64,000 bases of DNA from Clostridia bacterium (GTDB lineage: Bacteria > Bacillota > Clostridia > Christensenellales > Aristaeellaceae): NCBI GenBank assembly GCA_017524615.1, contig JAFXVJ010000018.1, positions 1 through 64,000 of the forward strand. The letters are read 5' to 3'. Shown here piece after piece: positions 22,546 through 32,177 of this stretch (the first letter of the stretch is position 1; each line of letters starts with the position of its first letter). The notes below the pieces were generated by a model, which did not search any database, was not told the DNA's origin, and saw only the letters and a list, made by a program, of their open reading frames with translations. The position numbers and the translations under genes were made by a program.

Positions 22546-24558
22546 TCAGTTCATGGCGATGTCGTCCATGACCCGGGCGAAGGCGGCATGGGCGCTTTCC
22601 CTGACCTGGGCCCATTCCTGCTCATAGCCGGGGGAGCGGAGCCACTTGAGGCAGGCGCTGGTTTCTTCCAGCATCTGCACGTCGGCCCCCAAGGCCATAC
22701 CGGGAATGAGGGTATCGCCGTGCTGACGGGTGCCCAGGAAATCCCCGGGTCCCCGCAGTTCCAGATCCTTCTGGGCGATTTTGAATCCGTCGTTGGTTTC
22801 ACACAGGGTTTTGAGCCGCTCATTCGGCGCGGCCATCAGGAAGCACCAGCTTTCCCGGGCCCCGCGGCCCACCCGGCCCCGCAGCTGATGCAGCTGGCTC
22901 AGGCCGAAGCGATCGGCGTTTTCGATGACCATCACCGTGGCGCTGGGCACGTTGACCCCCACCTCGATCACGGTGGTGGACACCAGCACATCCAATTCGC
23001 CCGTGGAGAACTTCCGGATGGTAGCTTCCTTTTCAGCGGGATCCTGCTCCCCGTAGGTGAGGCCCAATCGCAGCCGGGACAGGGGCCCGGTGGACAATTC
23101 GGCGTAGGTGTCCTGGGCGCTTCGGGCGTCGATCTGCTCGCTTTCCTCCACCAGGGGACAGACGATGTAGGTCTGCCGCCCTTGAGCGGCTTCCCGGATG
23201 ATAAAATCGTACAGCCCGTCCCGCTTTTCTTCCGGCACGATCCGGGTTTTCACCGGCGTGCGGCCCGGGGGCAATTCATCCACGATGGACAGATCCAGAT
23301 CGCCGTACAATACCAGCGCCAGGGTGCGGGGAATGGGGGTGGCGGACAGCACCAGTTCGTTGGGGGCGGCGTCCCCGTCGCCCGCCTTTTTGCTCAGCAG
23401 TCTGCGCTGGCGCACGCCGAAACGGTGCTGCTCGTCTGTGACCACCAGCCCCAGGCGCTGATACCGCACGTCTTCCGAAATCAGGGCGTGGGTGCCGATG
23501 ACGCACTGCCAGTCGCCGGACGCGATGCTTTCCAGCGCATGCCGGCGCTCCTTCGCCTTCATGCCGCCGAGGAGCAATCCGCAGGAAACGCCCAAGGGCT
23601 CCAGCGTTTTTTTCGCGCTTTCCAGGTGCTGCCGGGCCAGGATCTCCGTGGGGGCCATCAGGGCGCTTTGATATCCCGCCCGGGCGGAGAGCGCCATGGC
23701 CCCGAAGGCCAGGGCCGTTTTGCCGCAGCCCACGTCCCCCTGCACCATACGGCCCATGGCATGCGGGGCTTCCAGGTCCTGCGCGATTTCATCCAGCACC
23801 CGCCTTTGCGCGCCGGTGGGCGGGAAGGGCAGGGAGGCCCAATAGGCGTTCGCCGCGCCCGCCTCTACGGGGATGCGGAGGCCCTGGGCCCTTTCTCCCC
23901 GCAGGGATGCGGCGGCGGCCTGATACAAAAGCATCCCTTCAAAGTATACCCGCCGCAGGGCGATGGCCAGGTTTTCTTTCGTTTCCGGGAAATGGGCCTG
24001 GCGCAGGGCAAAATTGCGTTCGCACAGGTGATATCTGATCCGCAGGATGTCCGGCAGGGTTTCGGGGCAGCAATCCTCCAACTGGGTCAGGGCCTGACGG
24101 ATCAGATCCCGCATGGTCTTGGGCGGCAGGCCCGCCAGCGCCCGGTATACCGGCAGGATGCCGCGTTCCTTCACCAGAATGGGGCTGGCCAGACGAATCC
24201 GGCCCTGCTTGTCCCGGTCCACCCGGCCATAGAGGGTCAGCGGCGTATCCTTTTTAATCTGCTTTTCCAGCCAAGGCTGGTTGAACCACACCACCGGTAT
24301 GCTGCCCGTTTCGTCGGTCAGCCGAAGCGTCACCGAGGTCAGCCCCCGGAACTGGCTCAGCCGCGGGGCGGCCTTGGGATAACCGCTGACGCACACTTCC
24401 GTGCCGGGGGAGATTTCGCCGAGCGGCGTCACGGTGGAGGTGTCCTGATAGCGAACGGGCAGGGTGAGCAAAAGGTCGGCCATTGTGTGGATGCCCGCCT
24501 TTTCCAGCGTATCCAGCCGGGCCTTGCCCAGCCCCTTCAGCTCGCTCAGCGTCTTCAT
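22546..24558 (-). CDS. recG: ATP-dependent DNA helicase RecG
   Basis: 670 residues, full length. N-terminal wedge/OB region (YQDTSTVTPLGEI), then helicase motifs I (GDVGCGKTALA), Ia (MAPTEILARQH), II as DEQH (VVTDEQHRFGVRQRR), III (VLSATPIPRTLAL) and VI (QLRGRVGRG). Remodels stalled forks and Holliday junctions in the cytosol. Lies 12 bp after the GH13 gene and 66 bp before addB on the same strand, giving a recG-addB repair pair likely transcribed together. Confidence 0.96.
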   Translation of the reverse strand: MKTLSELKGLGKARLDTLEKAGIHTMADLLLTLPVRYQDTSTVTPLGEISPGTEVCVSGYPKAAPRLSQFRGLTSVTLRLTDETGSIPVVWFNQPWLEKQIKKDTPLTLYGRVDRDKQGRIRLASPILVKERGILPVYRALAGLPPKTMRDLIRQALTQLEDCCPETLPDILRIRYHLCERNFALRQAHFPETKENLAIALRRVYFEGMLLYQAAAASLRGERAQGLRIPVEAGAANAYWASLPFPPTGAQRRVLDEIAQDLEAPHAMGRMVQGDVGCGKTALAFGAMALSARAGYQSALMAPTEILARQHLESAKKTLEPLGVSCGLLLGGMKAKERRHALESIASGDWQCVIGTHALISEDVRYQRLGLVVTDEQHRFGVRQRRLLSKKAGDGDAAPNELVLSATPIPRTLALVLYGDLDLSIVDELPPGRTPVKTRIVPEEKRDGLYDFIIREAAQGRQTYIVCPLVEESEQIDARSAQDTYAELSTGPLSRLRLGLTYGEQDPAEKEATIRKFSTGELDVLVSTTVIEVGVNVPSATVMVIENADRFGLSQLHQLRGRVGRGARESWCFLMAAPNERLKTLCETNDGFKIAQKDLELRGPGDFLGTRQHGDTLIPGMALGADVQMLEETSACLKWLRSPGYEQEWAQVRESAHAAFARVMDDIAMN

Positions 24559-24570
24559 GATCGTTTTTCC

Positions 24571-26325
24571 TTATGCGCGTCGAACGGTGACAGTCACCCG
24601 CTCGTCCTGCGCGGGCTGGCCGAACACATCCCGGCCGCCGGTGATTTCCCGGGTGATCACCAGGGTATCGCCGTCGGGAGCGTCCACGGAAAGGGTGCCG
24701 GTTTGCAGGGCGGGGCTGTTGCGCCGCTGCCACAGCAGGGCCTTGATTGTTTTCTCTAATTCCCGGTTGCCGCCCTCCCAGGGGAAGGTGCCCCGGCAGT
24801 AGGGATCGGCGGAGCCCTGCATGCCCCGCTCGTCCCCGTAATACACGCAGGGGATGCCGGGCAGGGCGCAGAGCAGGCGCATCATTTCAACGTAACGCCG
24901 GACGCCCAGCCGGTAATCCTCCTCCGACAGCCGCTTTTTGCCCCGGTGTGCGGGGGGATACGCCTCCCACGTGTGGCCGCACAGGGCGTTGATGGCCCGG
25001 GGCCGGTCATGGCTGCCGGCCAGGTTCATCAGGGAATAATAGAAGGGCGCGGGATAGTTTTCCTGCTGGCTCAGGATCAGCCTGCGCAGGGCGCGGGCGT
25101 CGGTATGGCCGGTCAGGAAGGCCAGGGCCGCGTCCCGCAGCGGATAATTCATGACGCTGTCCAGGGTGTCGCCCTGGCAATAGCAGCGCATTTCGCCGTA
25201 GGCTTCCTTGTGGCTGGCGTCTTCCCATACCTCGCCCAGCACCACGGCGTCGGCGCTTTGCGCCTTCGCCGCGCGGCGCAGCCGGCGCAGGAAATCCATG
25301 GGCAATTCGTCCGCCACGTCCAGCCGCCAGCCGGCCGAGCCCTTTTCGATCCAGCCCCGCACCACGCCGTGCTCCCGGAACATGAAATCCTGATAGGAGG
25401 GGTCGTACTTTTCCACCTCGGGCAGGGTGTGGAAGCCCCACCAGGCTTTGTACTGGTCCGGGTAGCGGGTAAATTTGTACCAGGGATAATAGGGCGACTG
25501 ATGGGACTGACACGCGCCCACGGAGGGGAAACGGCCGAAGCGGTTGAAATAGACGCTGTCCTCGCCGGTGTGGCTGAACACGCCGTCCAGCACGACGCGG
25601 ATGCCCATGGCCCTGGCGGCGGCGCACAGGGACACGAAATCCTCGTTCGTGCCCAGCAGCGGGTCGATCCTTTCATAATCGGCGGTGTCGTAGCGGTGAT
25701 TGGACCGGGCCTGGAAAATAGGGTTCAGATACAGTACCGTCACGCCCAGGGATTGCAGATAGGGCAGCTTTTCCTCAATGCCTTTCAAGTCTCCGCCAAA
25801 GAAATCCCGGGCGCAGTTGTCGTCCCCGCCCTCGGGCATCAGGAGGGGCGTTTCATCCCAATGCGCGTGATAATAGCATTCCTCCCGATGGGGGTGCGGC
25901 AGGCCGCTGGCATAGAAACGGTCCGGAAAAATCTGGTACATGACGCCGTTCCGAAGCCAATGGGGCGTATCGTAGGCGGGATCGTACACCGTGATTTGCC
26001 AGGCCCGGGGATGATCGGTCAGAATGCCTTCGCCGCCCATGCCGTCCTCAGGGCAGCCGCAGGCGGCCAGCGTGCCATCCGCCTTTTCGCCCCTGAAATC
26101 ATACCAGCAAAGTATGGGGATATCGGGCATGGATACGGTGGCCGCGTACAATCCGTCCTCCTCCCGTGTCATGGGGATCCATTTTTCGCTGCCGTCGTAT
26201 AAGCGCAGGTAGACGGCGCGGATGGAGGGATCGGCCTGCACGTGGAAGGTCACGGGGGCTTTGCAGGGCGCGGCGCCCAGGGGGCTGCGGTAGCGGCTCA
26301 TTTGGGAATGATGATAAAGCAGCAT
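24571..26325 (-). CDS. Glycoside hydrolase family 13 (neopullulanase/maltogenic-type)
   Basis: 584 residues from ATG 26325 (AAAGGAG upstream). An N-terminal CBM34-like beta domain (1-~120) is followed by the GH13 barrel. Catalytic residues visible: nucleophile D336 in WRLDVADE, acid/base E365 in VLGEVWED, and D440 in AGSHDRPR; the first GH13 motif reads LDGVFSHTG (246-254). No signal peptide, so it is cytosolic and probably hydrolyses imported maltodextrins, pullulan fragments or cyclodextrins. It is the first gene of a run with recG and addB, an arrangement without an obvious functional link. Confidence 0.92.
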   Translation of the reverse strand: MLLYHHSQMSRYRSPLGAAPCKAPVTFHVQADPSIRAVYLRLYDGSEKWIPMTREEDGLYAATVSMPDIPILCWYDFRGEKADGTLAACGCPEDGMGGEGILTDHPRAWQITVYDPAYDTPHWLRNGVMYQIFPDRFYASGLPHPHREECYYHAHWDETPLLMPEGGDDNCARDFFGGDLKGIEEKLPYLQSLGVTVLYLNPIFQARSNHRYDTADYERIDPLLGTNEDFVSLCAAARAMGIRVVLDGVFSHTGEDSVYFNRFGRFPSVGACQSHQSPYYPWYKFTRYPDQYKAWWGFHTLPEVEKYDPSYQDFMFREHGVVRGWIEKGSAGWRLDVADELPMDFLRRLRRAAKAQSADAVVLGEVWEDASHKEAYGEMRCYCQGDTLDSVMNYPLRDAALAFLTGHTDARALRRLILSQQENYPAPFYYSLMNLAGSHDRPRAINALCGHTWEAYPPAHRGKKRLSEEDYRLGVRRYVEMMRLLCALPGIPCVYYGDERGMQGSADPYCRGTFPWEGGNRELEKTIKALLWQRRNSPALQTGTLSVDAPDGDTLVITREITGGRDVFGQPAQDERVTVTVRRA

Positions 26326-26442
26326 CTTTGTTCCGTCTCCTTTGAAAAGAGAATCCTGATCCAAAATATCATATCACAGCACAGGGCAAAAAATCAATCG
26401 CCGATGGCCGGGAGACGGAAAAAATGCGGATCGGAAAAGCGG

Positions 26443-26471
26443 TTGCAAGATCACGGGGAATTTGGTATACT
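26443..26471 (+). promoter_or_regulatory. Promoter of the coiled-coil SH3 protein gene
   Basis: TTGCAA (26443-26448), 17 bp spacer, TATACT (26466-26471). Confidence 0.75.
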
Positions 26472-26567
26472 GATCCGTGAAAACAGGACGCTCCGGGAGG
26501 AACGATGCCCGGAATAAACACCGCGCGGCAGGGCTGTGCCGTACGGCGTACAAAGGAAGGATGCACC

Positions 26568-28175
26568 GTGAAAAAACTCATCGCCGCGCTGGCCGTGGCG
26601 GCGCTGGCCGCCGGTATTCTCGCCGGGATTCTCGCGGTGGGGAACCATGGGCTGCGCATCCGCACAGAGGATTTGGCCGGCCAGGCGGATCAGCTGGATG
26701 GACAATTGGCGGCGGCGTCGGGGAATCTGGAAAAAGTCCGGGAGTTCCTGGCGGAGACGTTGGCGGCAAAGGAAAAACTGACAGCGCAGCTGGACGCGAC
26801 GATGGTAGAAAGGGACACCGCCTTGGCCGCCCAGGCGGCGCAGGTCCGGCGCAATGCCGAGCTGGAGGCGCTCAACGGCGAACTGACCGCGCAGATGGAG
26901 CTTCTGGCCGCCGGATCGGCAGAAGAAAAAGCGGCTCTGGAGGCAAGCGTCGCCCAGCTGACCGGGGAGCGGGAGGATTATAAATCCCAGGCAGAAGCAG
27001 CCCGGCAGGCGCTTTCCTCCCTGACAGGAGAATGGAATCAGGCGCAGGCGGAACTGACCGCCGCATCCGCCCGAAACGAGGCGCTGGACCGGCAGCGCCG
27101 GGATCTGGAGGATCAGTTATCAGCCGCGCAGGCGGAAATCGCTGCCCTGACCGCACGGGCCGGAGGCCAGGCGGAGGCCATCACGTCGCTGAATATCATA
27201 AAGGATCAGCATGCGGCGGAATTGGCCGAAAAAGAGGAACTGATTTCCGAACTGACAGCAGCGCGGGATCAGGCGCAGGTCGAACTGACAGAAAAGGAAA
27301 ACCAAATCACGGCGTTGACGGCAGCGCAGGAACAGGCGCAGGCAGAACTGAAAGATAAATCAAAACAAATTGATACTCTGACAGCAGCGCGGGATCAAGT
27401 GCAAGTGGAACTGACGGAGAAGGAAAACCAAATCGCGGCGTTGACGGCAGCGCAGGATCAAGCACAGGCGGAACTGACGGAAAAGGAAAATCAAATCACG
27501 GCTTTGATAGCCGCGCAGGAACAGGCACAGGCGGAACTGACGGAAAAGGAGAATCAAATCACAGCCTTGACAGCCGCGCAGGATCAGGCGCAATCGGAAC
27601 TGACGGAAAAGGAAAACCAAATCGCGGCTTTGACGGCGGCGCAGGAACAGGCGCAGGCCGAGATGGCGGAAAAGGATCGCCGGATCGCAGCGCTGACCGA
27701 GGCGGCGGAATCCGCCGGGGATACGGGAAAAGCCTGGGTGGTGGTGCGCTCCTGCGATGAATATGGCGTGGCGATCGCCCCGGACCAGTCTATGGCGCTG
27801 GAGGAGGGGGTCCATCGGGTGTATCCCCAGGATCATCCCGATTTGGCGGGATACACGCTGATGAGCAGCCCCTATCAGGAAGTGACGGTGGCGGGGGGCG
27901 CTGCGTCCCCCGCGGTGATCACGTTCCTTTATTGCCCCGCCGCGGCCCCATCGGAAGCGGCCATGGGCTGGGGTACGGTGATCAGCGACGGTGGCCGGGT
28001 CAATCTGCGCTCCGGCCCCGGCACCGGATACACTCGTCTGGCACTGCTGCCGGCAGGAACCAACGTGGAAATCCTGGGCCGGATCACCAACGGGGAAGGG
28101 CAGTGGTACTATGTGACCTGGAACGGCACGCGGGGCTACATTTTAGGGACATTTTTAACAGTAAGCATGGATTGA
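26568..28175 (+). CDS. Exported coiled-coil protein with C-terminal SH3 domain
   Basis: 535 residues, GTG start at 26568 with AAAGGAAGG upstream. A signal-anchor (LIAALAVAALAAGILAGILA) is followed by a ~340-residue coiled coil that includes about seven near-identical 21-residue units (ELTEKENQITALTAAQEQAQ). A MucBP-like segment comes next (VVVRSCDEYGVAIAPDQSMA, then VITFLYCPA). The last part is a bacterial SH3 domain with the diagnostic VNLRSGPGTGYTRLALLPAG and YVTWNGTRGYILG. It probably sits on the outer membrane face with the SH3 domain on peptidoglycan and the coil as spacer. Monocistronic. No enzymatic domain, so it is likely structural or a scaffold. Confidence 0.85.
   Translation: MKKLIAALAVAALAAGILAGILAVGNHGLRIRTEDLAGQADQLDGQLAAASGNLEKVREFLAETLAAKEKLTAQLDATMVERDTALAAQAAQVRRNAELEALNGELTAQMELLAAGSAEEKAALEASVAQLTGEREDYKSQAEAARQALSSLTGEWNQAQAELTAASARNEALDRQRRDLEDQLSAAQAEIAALTARAGGQAEAITSLNIIKDQHAAELAEKEELISELTAARDQAQVELTEKENQITALTAAQEQAQAELKDKSKQIDTLTAARDQVQVELTEKENQIAALTAAQDQAQAELTEKENQITALIAAQEQAQAELTEKENQITALTAAQDQAQSELTEKENQIAALTAAQEQAQAEMAEKDRRIAALTEAAESAGDTGKAWVVVRSCDEYGVAIAPDQSMALEEGVHRVYPQDHPDLAGYTLMSSPYQEVTVAGGAASPAVITFLYCPAAAPSEAAMGWGTVISDGGRVNLRSGPGTGYTRLALLPAGTNVEILGRITNGEGQWYYVTWNGTRGYILGTFLTVSMD
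27220..27690 (+). repeat. 63 bp tandem repeats encoding coiled-coil units
   Basis: About seven units of 63 bp with the pattern GCGGAACTGACGGAAAAGGA, AATCAAATC. Units differ mostly at silent positions, indicating recent expansion or gene conversion. Confidence 0.85.
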
Positions 28176-28254
28176 ATTCGTGCAAAAACGATAAAAACAA
28201 GGGAAATGCAAGGGAAGAAACACAGGATTGCAACAAAAATGTAAACATTTGCGG

Positions 28255-28283
28255 TTGCATTTTCCGTATGGTTTTGATATAAT
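28255..28283 (+). promoter_or_regulatory. Promoter of the alanine-rich small protein gene
   Basis: TTGCAT (28255-28260), 17 bp spacer, TATAAT (28278-28283). Confidence 0.8.
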
Positions 28284-28354
28284 ATCTTCCGGTTCGCCAA
28301 AGAACGCCATTTGCGTCCCGGCAGAACCGCAATCAATGAAGGAGGACAATCATT

Positions 28355-28738
28355 ATGAAGAACATCAAGAAGTCTACCCTGCTGCTGGCCGTTATCGCCA
28401 TTGCCGCTCTGATCTTCGGCGGTGTGGAACTGGGCAATGTGAACAGCCTGAAGGACAAGATTGCCAACATCGGCGAAACCCTGGGCATTGACAACCTGGG
28501 CGAACTGGCCGGTGATAAGCTGACCGAAGCCCTGAATTCCGTCAAGGGCGCCGTGAACGATGCCGCTGACGCTGCCAAGGATGCCGCTGATGCTGCTAAG
28601 GATGCCGCTGAGGAAGCCAAGGATGCCGCTGCCGATGCCGCGCAGGGTGCTGCCGACGCCGCGCAGGAAGCCGTTGAAGATGTCGTGGATGCCGTGAACG
28701 ACACCGTTGAAAACGCTGTTGGCGGGGAAAACAAATAA
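28355..28738 (+). CDS. Alanine-rich amphipathic repeat protein, membrane-anchored
   Basis: 127 residues. An N-terminal hydrophobic segment (STLLLAVIAIAALIFGGVEL) is followed by a highly charged helix with AADAAKDAADAAKDAAEEAK-type repeats. The pattern recalls LEA-type or apolipoprotein-like amphipathic helices. Ribosome binding site GAAGGAGGACA is strong, the promoter is near consensus, and codon use is biased (GCC, GCT, AAG, CTG), suggesting high expression. The signal segment could be cleaved or retained. Function unknown; an envelope-associated surface helix is a reasonable guess. Confidence 0.75.
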   Translation: MKNIKKSTLLLAVIAIAALIFGGVELGNVNSLKDKIANIGETLGIDNLGELAGDKLTEALNSVKGAVNDAADAAKDAADAAKDAAEEAKDAAADAAQGAADAAQEAVEDVVDAVNDTVENAVGGENK

Positions 28739-28753
28739 TTATTTGTTCCAAAG

Positions 28754-28782
28754 AGGCAGGCCGCGATGCCTGCCTTTTTTTC
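28754..28782 (+). terminator. Terminator of the alanine-rich protein gene
   Basis: AGGCAGGC / GCCTGCCT stem followed by TTTTTTTC. Confidence 0.9.
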
Positions 28783-28868
28783 ATGGGGCGCCGGCGAAGA
28801 AGGGCGCCTCTCCGTGACACGGGAGAAATATTTACAATCTTTGGCTGTGCTTCCGCCCGCGCAGCCCT

Positions 28869-28896
28869 TTTCATTTTTCCGGATATGCAGTATAAT
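28869..28896 (+). promoter_or_regulatory. Promoter of the secreted-protein gene pair 29025-32037
   Basis: TTTCAT (28869-28874), 16 bp spacer, TATAAT (28891-28896). The -35 is weak. A leader of about 120 bp follows. Confidence 0.6.
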
Positions 28897-29024
28897 AGGG
28901 CTGTCTGAGATGGATGCGCGATAAGCCGGGCAGGAAAGAAAATTTCCTTATTTGTGGAACAAAACCGCGCGGCGTTCCGTCCTATTATCAGGAGCCAAGG
29001 AAAAAGCGAAGGGGAGGGAACGCC

Positions 29025-30488
29025 TTGAGAAGGAAAGCGAAGCGTTTGGGCGCGTGGATCTGCGCCTGGACGGTTTTCCTCAGCGGCTTCGTAAGCGCGC
29101 GGGCAGAATTCTCTCCCGGCTGGGATGCCCTGTCGGCCGCCGACGCCGTGACGCTGGAGATGGACGGGCATATGGATGCCCTGGACGGCCTGGCCGATTC
29201 ATCGCTGGACGCTGTCAACAGCTTTCTTTCCCGCATGCATGCGGAAATGACCCTGAACGAAGGGGACGGGGGATACCATCTCCAGGTGTGCGTGGATGGA
29301 CAGCCGGCCTTCGCTGTGTCCTCCGGCACGGGGCCGGAAGGCGTGATCACCGCCTTTTTCCCTTCCGGCGGGGTGTACCGCACGGAAAAGGACGCGCCGG
29401 ACGCCCTGGCGCTTCTGACGGGCGTGGAAAGCGCGGACATCCGGCCGCTTCGCCTGGCGGAAGCGTACCGGCAGGCGGCGCCCGCCCTGTTCGCGGCGCT
29501 GGCGGAATATGCCGAAGCCAGGCCGATGAAGGAAAAAACCAGCATCAAATACGCCGTATCACCGCCAATGTACGAGCTGTATACTTTCAAGGACGGCGCT
29601 TTGAACGAAGCGTGGCCCCATGTGGCGGCACAGCTGATCGCCGCGCTGCCGTCCGTGCTGGAAAACCGGGCGGAGGATCAGGCCCGGGCGGAGGAATTGC
29701 TGCGGAGCCTGACTTTTTCTGGCGATTGCCGCGTCAGGCGGTATCTGGACGCCGACGGACAGGACATGGGCCTCCAATTCAACGGACGGGCCGGCCCGGA
29801 GGGAGACATGCGCAAGGCGTCCCTGGTCCTGGGCTTCACCCCAAATACGGGCGGCTCGCTGGAACTGTCGCTGCCGGCAGTGACGGGAAAGAATAACCTG
29901 AAAATCACTCTGGCCGGACGGGTGACGGAAAAGAACGGGGAAAGGACCCTGACGCTGTCGGCCTCCCGCGTCCGGAAAACGCGGGACAGCCACGAATCCG
30001 CCAGCCTGGATATGACGCTGAAGAATGCCATGCAGGATGGGCGGGAGCACTGGAGCGGCAAGGGGACGCTGACCCTTGACGCGGGGACAAAGAAAATGGT
30101 GTGGACGTGGACCCCCACCCTGATCTATGCCGATGACGCCCTGTCAGGGGACGTGGCCATTCAGCGGAAAGAGGGAGGAAAAATCACCCTCCGGGGCACG
30201 GTCCGGGTGCGTTTGGCAAAAGCTGACCCGGTGGCTGTGCCTCATGCAGAGGGCGATAAAGTAGATCTGAGGGGGAAGGACCCCGAGCGGGCGCGGGCGG
30301 CGGTGATGGCCGAGTGGCCTGTTCTGGCCGGGCTGGCGGCGCGGCTGATGGCCACGCTGCCCCCGGACCTGCGGACGCGCCTGACCCACGACCTGCGTAC
30401 GGACAGCTGGATGACGGGGCCCAGCGTGGCCCCCTTGGAGGAGGATCCATTCCAGGAGGATTCCTGGGTTGTAGAGGAGGAAGAATAG
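29025..30488 (+). CDS. Secreted protein of unknown function (first of a pair)
   Basis: 487 residues from TTG 29025, chosen because GGAGGG lies seven bases upstream and it places a signal peptide at the N-terminus (AKRLGAWICAWTVFLSGFVS, cleavage near ARA-EF). Long beta-rich mature region with repeated strand patterns (LRSLTFSGDCRVRRYLDADG, LELSLPAVTGKNNLKITLAG) and a very acidic C-terminus. No catalytic motif or wall anchor recognised. The stop is one base before the next gene's ATG. It shares general design (alternating beta strands, helical C-terminus) with that next protein, and the two probably act together. Confidence 0.75.
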   Translation: MRRKAKRLGAWICAWTVFLSGFVSARAEFSPGWDALSAADAVTLEMDGHMDALDGLADSSLDAVNSFLSRMHAEMTLNEGDGGYHLQVCVDGQPAFAVSSGTGPEGVITAFFPSGGVYRTEKDAPDALALLTGVESADIRPLRLAEAYRQAAPALFAALAEYAEARPMKEKTSIKYAVSPPMYELYTFKDGALNEAWPHVAAQLIAALPSVLENRAEDQARAEELLRSLTFSGDCRVRRYLDADGQDMGLQFNGRAGPEGDMRKASLVLGFTPNTGGSLELSLPAVTGKNNLKITLAGRVTEKNGERTLTLSASRVRKTRDSHESASLDMTLKNAMQDGREHWSGKGTLTLDAGTKKMVWTWTPTLIYADDALSGDVAIQRKEGGKITLRGTVRVRLAKADPVAVPHAEGDKVDLRGKDPERARAAVMAEWPVLAGLAARLMATLPPDLRTRLTHDLRTDSWMTGPSVAPLEEDPFQEDSWVVEEEE

Positions 30489-30489
30489 A

Positions 30490-32037
30490 ATGAAACGGCT
30501 GATTGCTCTGATGCTGCTGTGTGCGATGGCGCTGGCGGCGGTGCCCGGCCTGGCAGCGGATGACTACACCATCGAGGAAAAGTTCTACCGGCAGGCGATG
30601 CTGGAGTCCGCCTACAAGGGCACGCTCACCCTGAGCGTGACGGGAAACGGCACCGCGCTGATTTCTCCGGCGCTCTGGTCGGCGCTGAAGGCGGCCGCGC
30701 CCCGGCTGTCGGTGGAGATCGACCACAGCTATGCATCCCGGCAGCGGGAAGGCCAGGCGACGGCCACGCTGCTGCTGGACGGACAGAACGCAGGGAAAAC
30801 GACGTTCCTGTACAATGACCGGCTCATCGGCCTGAGCAGTGACCTGCTGGCGGGTGGGAACACCTACTATACCGCCGATCGGGAGTGGGATCCGCGGGAT
30901 CTGCTGTATCCCATCGCGCTGGGGGACAACGCCTGGCCGCCCATGCTGGGGGTCCTGTACGCGGTGGTGACGGCTCCTCAGGAATGGCAGGACCGGGCGG
31001 CGCCCTACCTGACGCCGTATGAAACCAAGCTGAGCATCTGGCTCAACGGCTTTTCTTCCTTCAGCACCGGCACCGATGAGGACGGCGTAGCCTACACGGA
31101 AATGCATTTCTCCATTCCCGCGCTGGCGATAAAATCCGAGCTCAAGCAGCTGCTGGTGGATCTTTACGGCAATACCGCGCTGCTGACGCTGCTCAGGGAA
31201 GCGATCCCCGCCCGGGAGGCCGCCGCGTACCTGGACGCGTCCATGCTCAACGGGTTCCTGATGTCGGTGGACGGGCTGCAGCTGTCCGGCGACATGGACA
31301 TCATCCGCCGTTACGACAGCCAGGGACACTCCCTGCTGGACCGGATTCAGCTGCCCTTTACGGAAGATCAGTATCTGACGGCCCTGAGCATTGCCGTACG
31401 CCACACCGGCGAGGGCGCGGACTGGCGCGTGACGGGGAAAACCCGGGAGGGCGCGGATTTTGATTTCCAATGCCTGGCGGGGGAGGACATGATCTACACC
31501 GGCGCCGCGGAAATCACGCTGCCCCCGGAAGAAGAAGCGGGCTTTGTGGTGGACGACGGAAACGGGCAGGAGGGCGTCCGACGCACCATTGCCTTTGACT
31601 ACAACCTGATCTGGGAGCCGGGGGAGGAAACCTATGACCTGGCCACCGATAAATTCCAGCACACCTATAAAGCGTCCCTGCTGATCAAGCCCAAAGGGGA
31701 GGATGCCGGCCCCAGCCAGTCCCTGGCCCTGGAAGCCACCTTTTCCTCCGGCAGCTCCAAGCGCTCCGCCACCCGGCTGGACGCCACCCTGGAGTGGCGG
31801 GATCTGGATTCGGAAGCGTCCATCCTGCTCAGGCTGGACAGCCGCACCGTGGCGCCCTTCACCGTTGCCAGCCTGAATCAGGTGACAGGCGCGGTGCGGG
31901 TGGATCAGATGAACGGACAGAACCGGGAAGCGCTGCTGAACCGCTGGACGCAGACCTGCCAGGCCTGGATCACCACCCTGGCGGCCAGGCTGACCCTGCC
32001 CGGGCTGCCCGCAGCGGCCCTGGAACAGCGCCGCTGA
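30490..32037 (+). CDS. Secreted protein of unknown function (second of a pair)
   Basis: 515 residues with a signal peptide (IALMLLCAMALAAVPGLAAD). Beta-rich mature part with strand patterns such as GTLTLSVTGNGTALISPALW and DYNLIWEPGEETYDLATDKF, then a helical end (TCQAWITTLAARLTLPGLPA). In the preceding protein the order of beta sheet then LAARLMATLPP helix is the same, suggesting distant paralogy. No membrane anchor after the signal peptide and no enzyme motif. Expressed from the same promoter as its neighbour, translationally adjacent (one-base gap). Confidence 0.78.
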   Translation: MKRLIALMLLCAMALAAVPGLAADDYTIEEKFYRQAMLESAYKGTLTLSVTGNGTALISPALWSALKAAAPRLSVEIDHSYASRQREGQATATLLLDGQNAGKTTFLYNDRLIGLSSDLLAGGNTYYTADREWDPRDLLYPIALGDNAWPPMLGVLYAVVTAPQEWQDRAAPYLTPYETKLSIWLNGFSSFSTGTDEDGVAYTEMHFSIPALAIKSELKQLLVDLYGNTALLTLLREAIPAREAAAYLDASMLNGFLMSVDGLQLSGDMDIIRRYDSQGHSLLDRIQLPFTEDQYLTALSIAVRHTGEGADWRVTGKTREGADFDFQCLAGEDMIYTGAAEITLPPEEEAGFVVDDGNGQEGVRRTIAFDYNLIWEPGEETYDLATDKFQHTYKASLLIKPKGEDAGPSQSLALEATFSSGSSKRSATRLDATLEWRDLDSEASILLRLDSRTVAPFTVASLNQVTGAVRVDQMNGQNREALLNRWTQTCQAWITTLAARLTLPGLPAAALEQRR

Positions 32038-32101
32038 CCCCAATGGCGGCTCAATTGTCACTTTTCACGTACAAAACCTGTTTTTTTCATGCCGTGGTGC
32101 A

Positions 32102-32130
32102 TTGCGAAAAAGCAAAAGTCATGGTATGAT
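32102..32130 (+). promoter_or_regulatory. Promoter of the secreted protein gene at 32178
   Basis: TTGCGA (32102-32107), 17 bp spacer, TATGAT (32125-32130). Confidence 0.7.
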
Positions 32131-32177
32131 AAATAAGGTCAAGTGAATTCATCAATAATTCAAAGGAGGATACCTCA

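Noticed and set aside
27220-27690. 63 bp repeats as a possible CRISPR or satellite
   Set aside because: They lie inside an intact coding sequence and encode a regular coiled coil.
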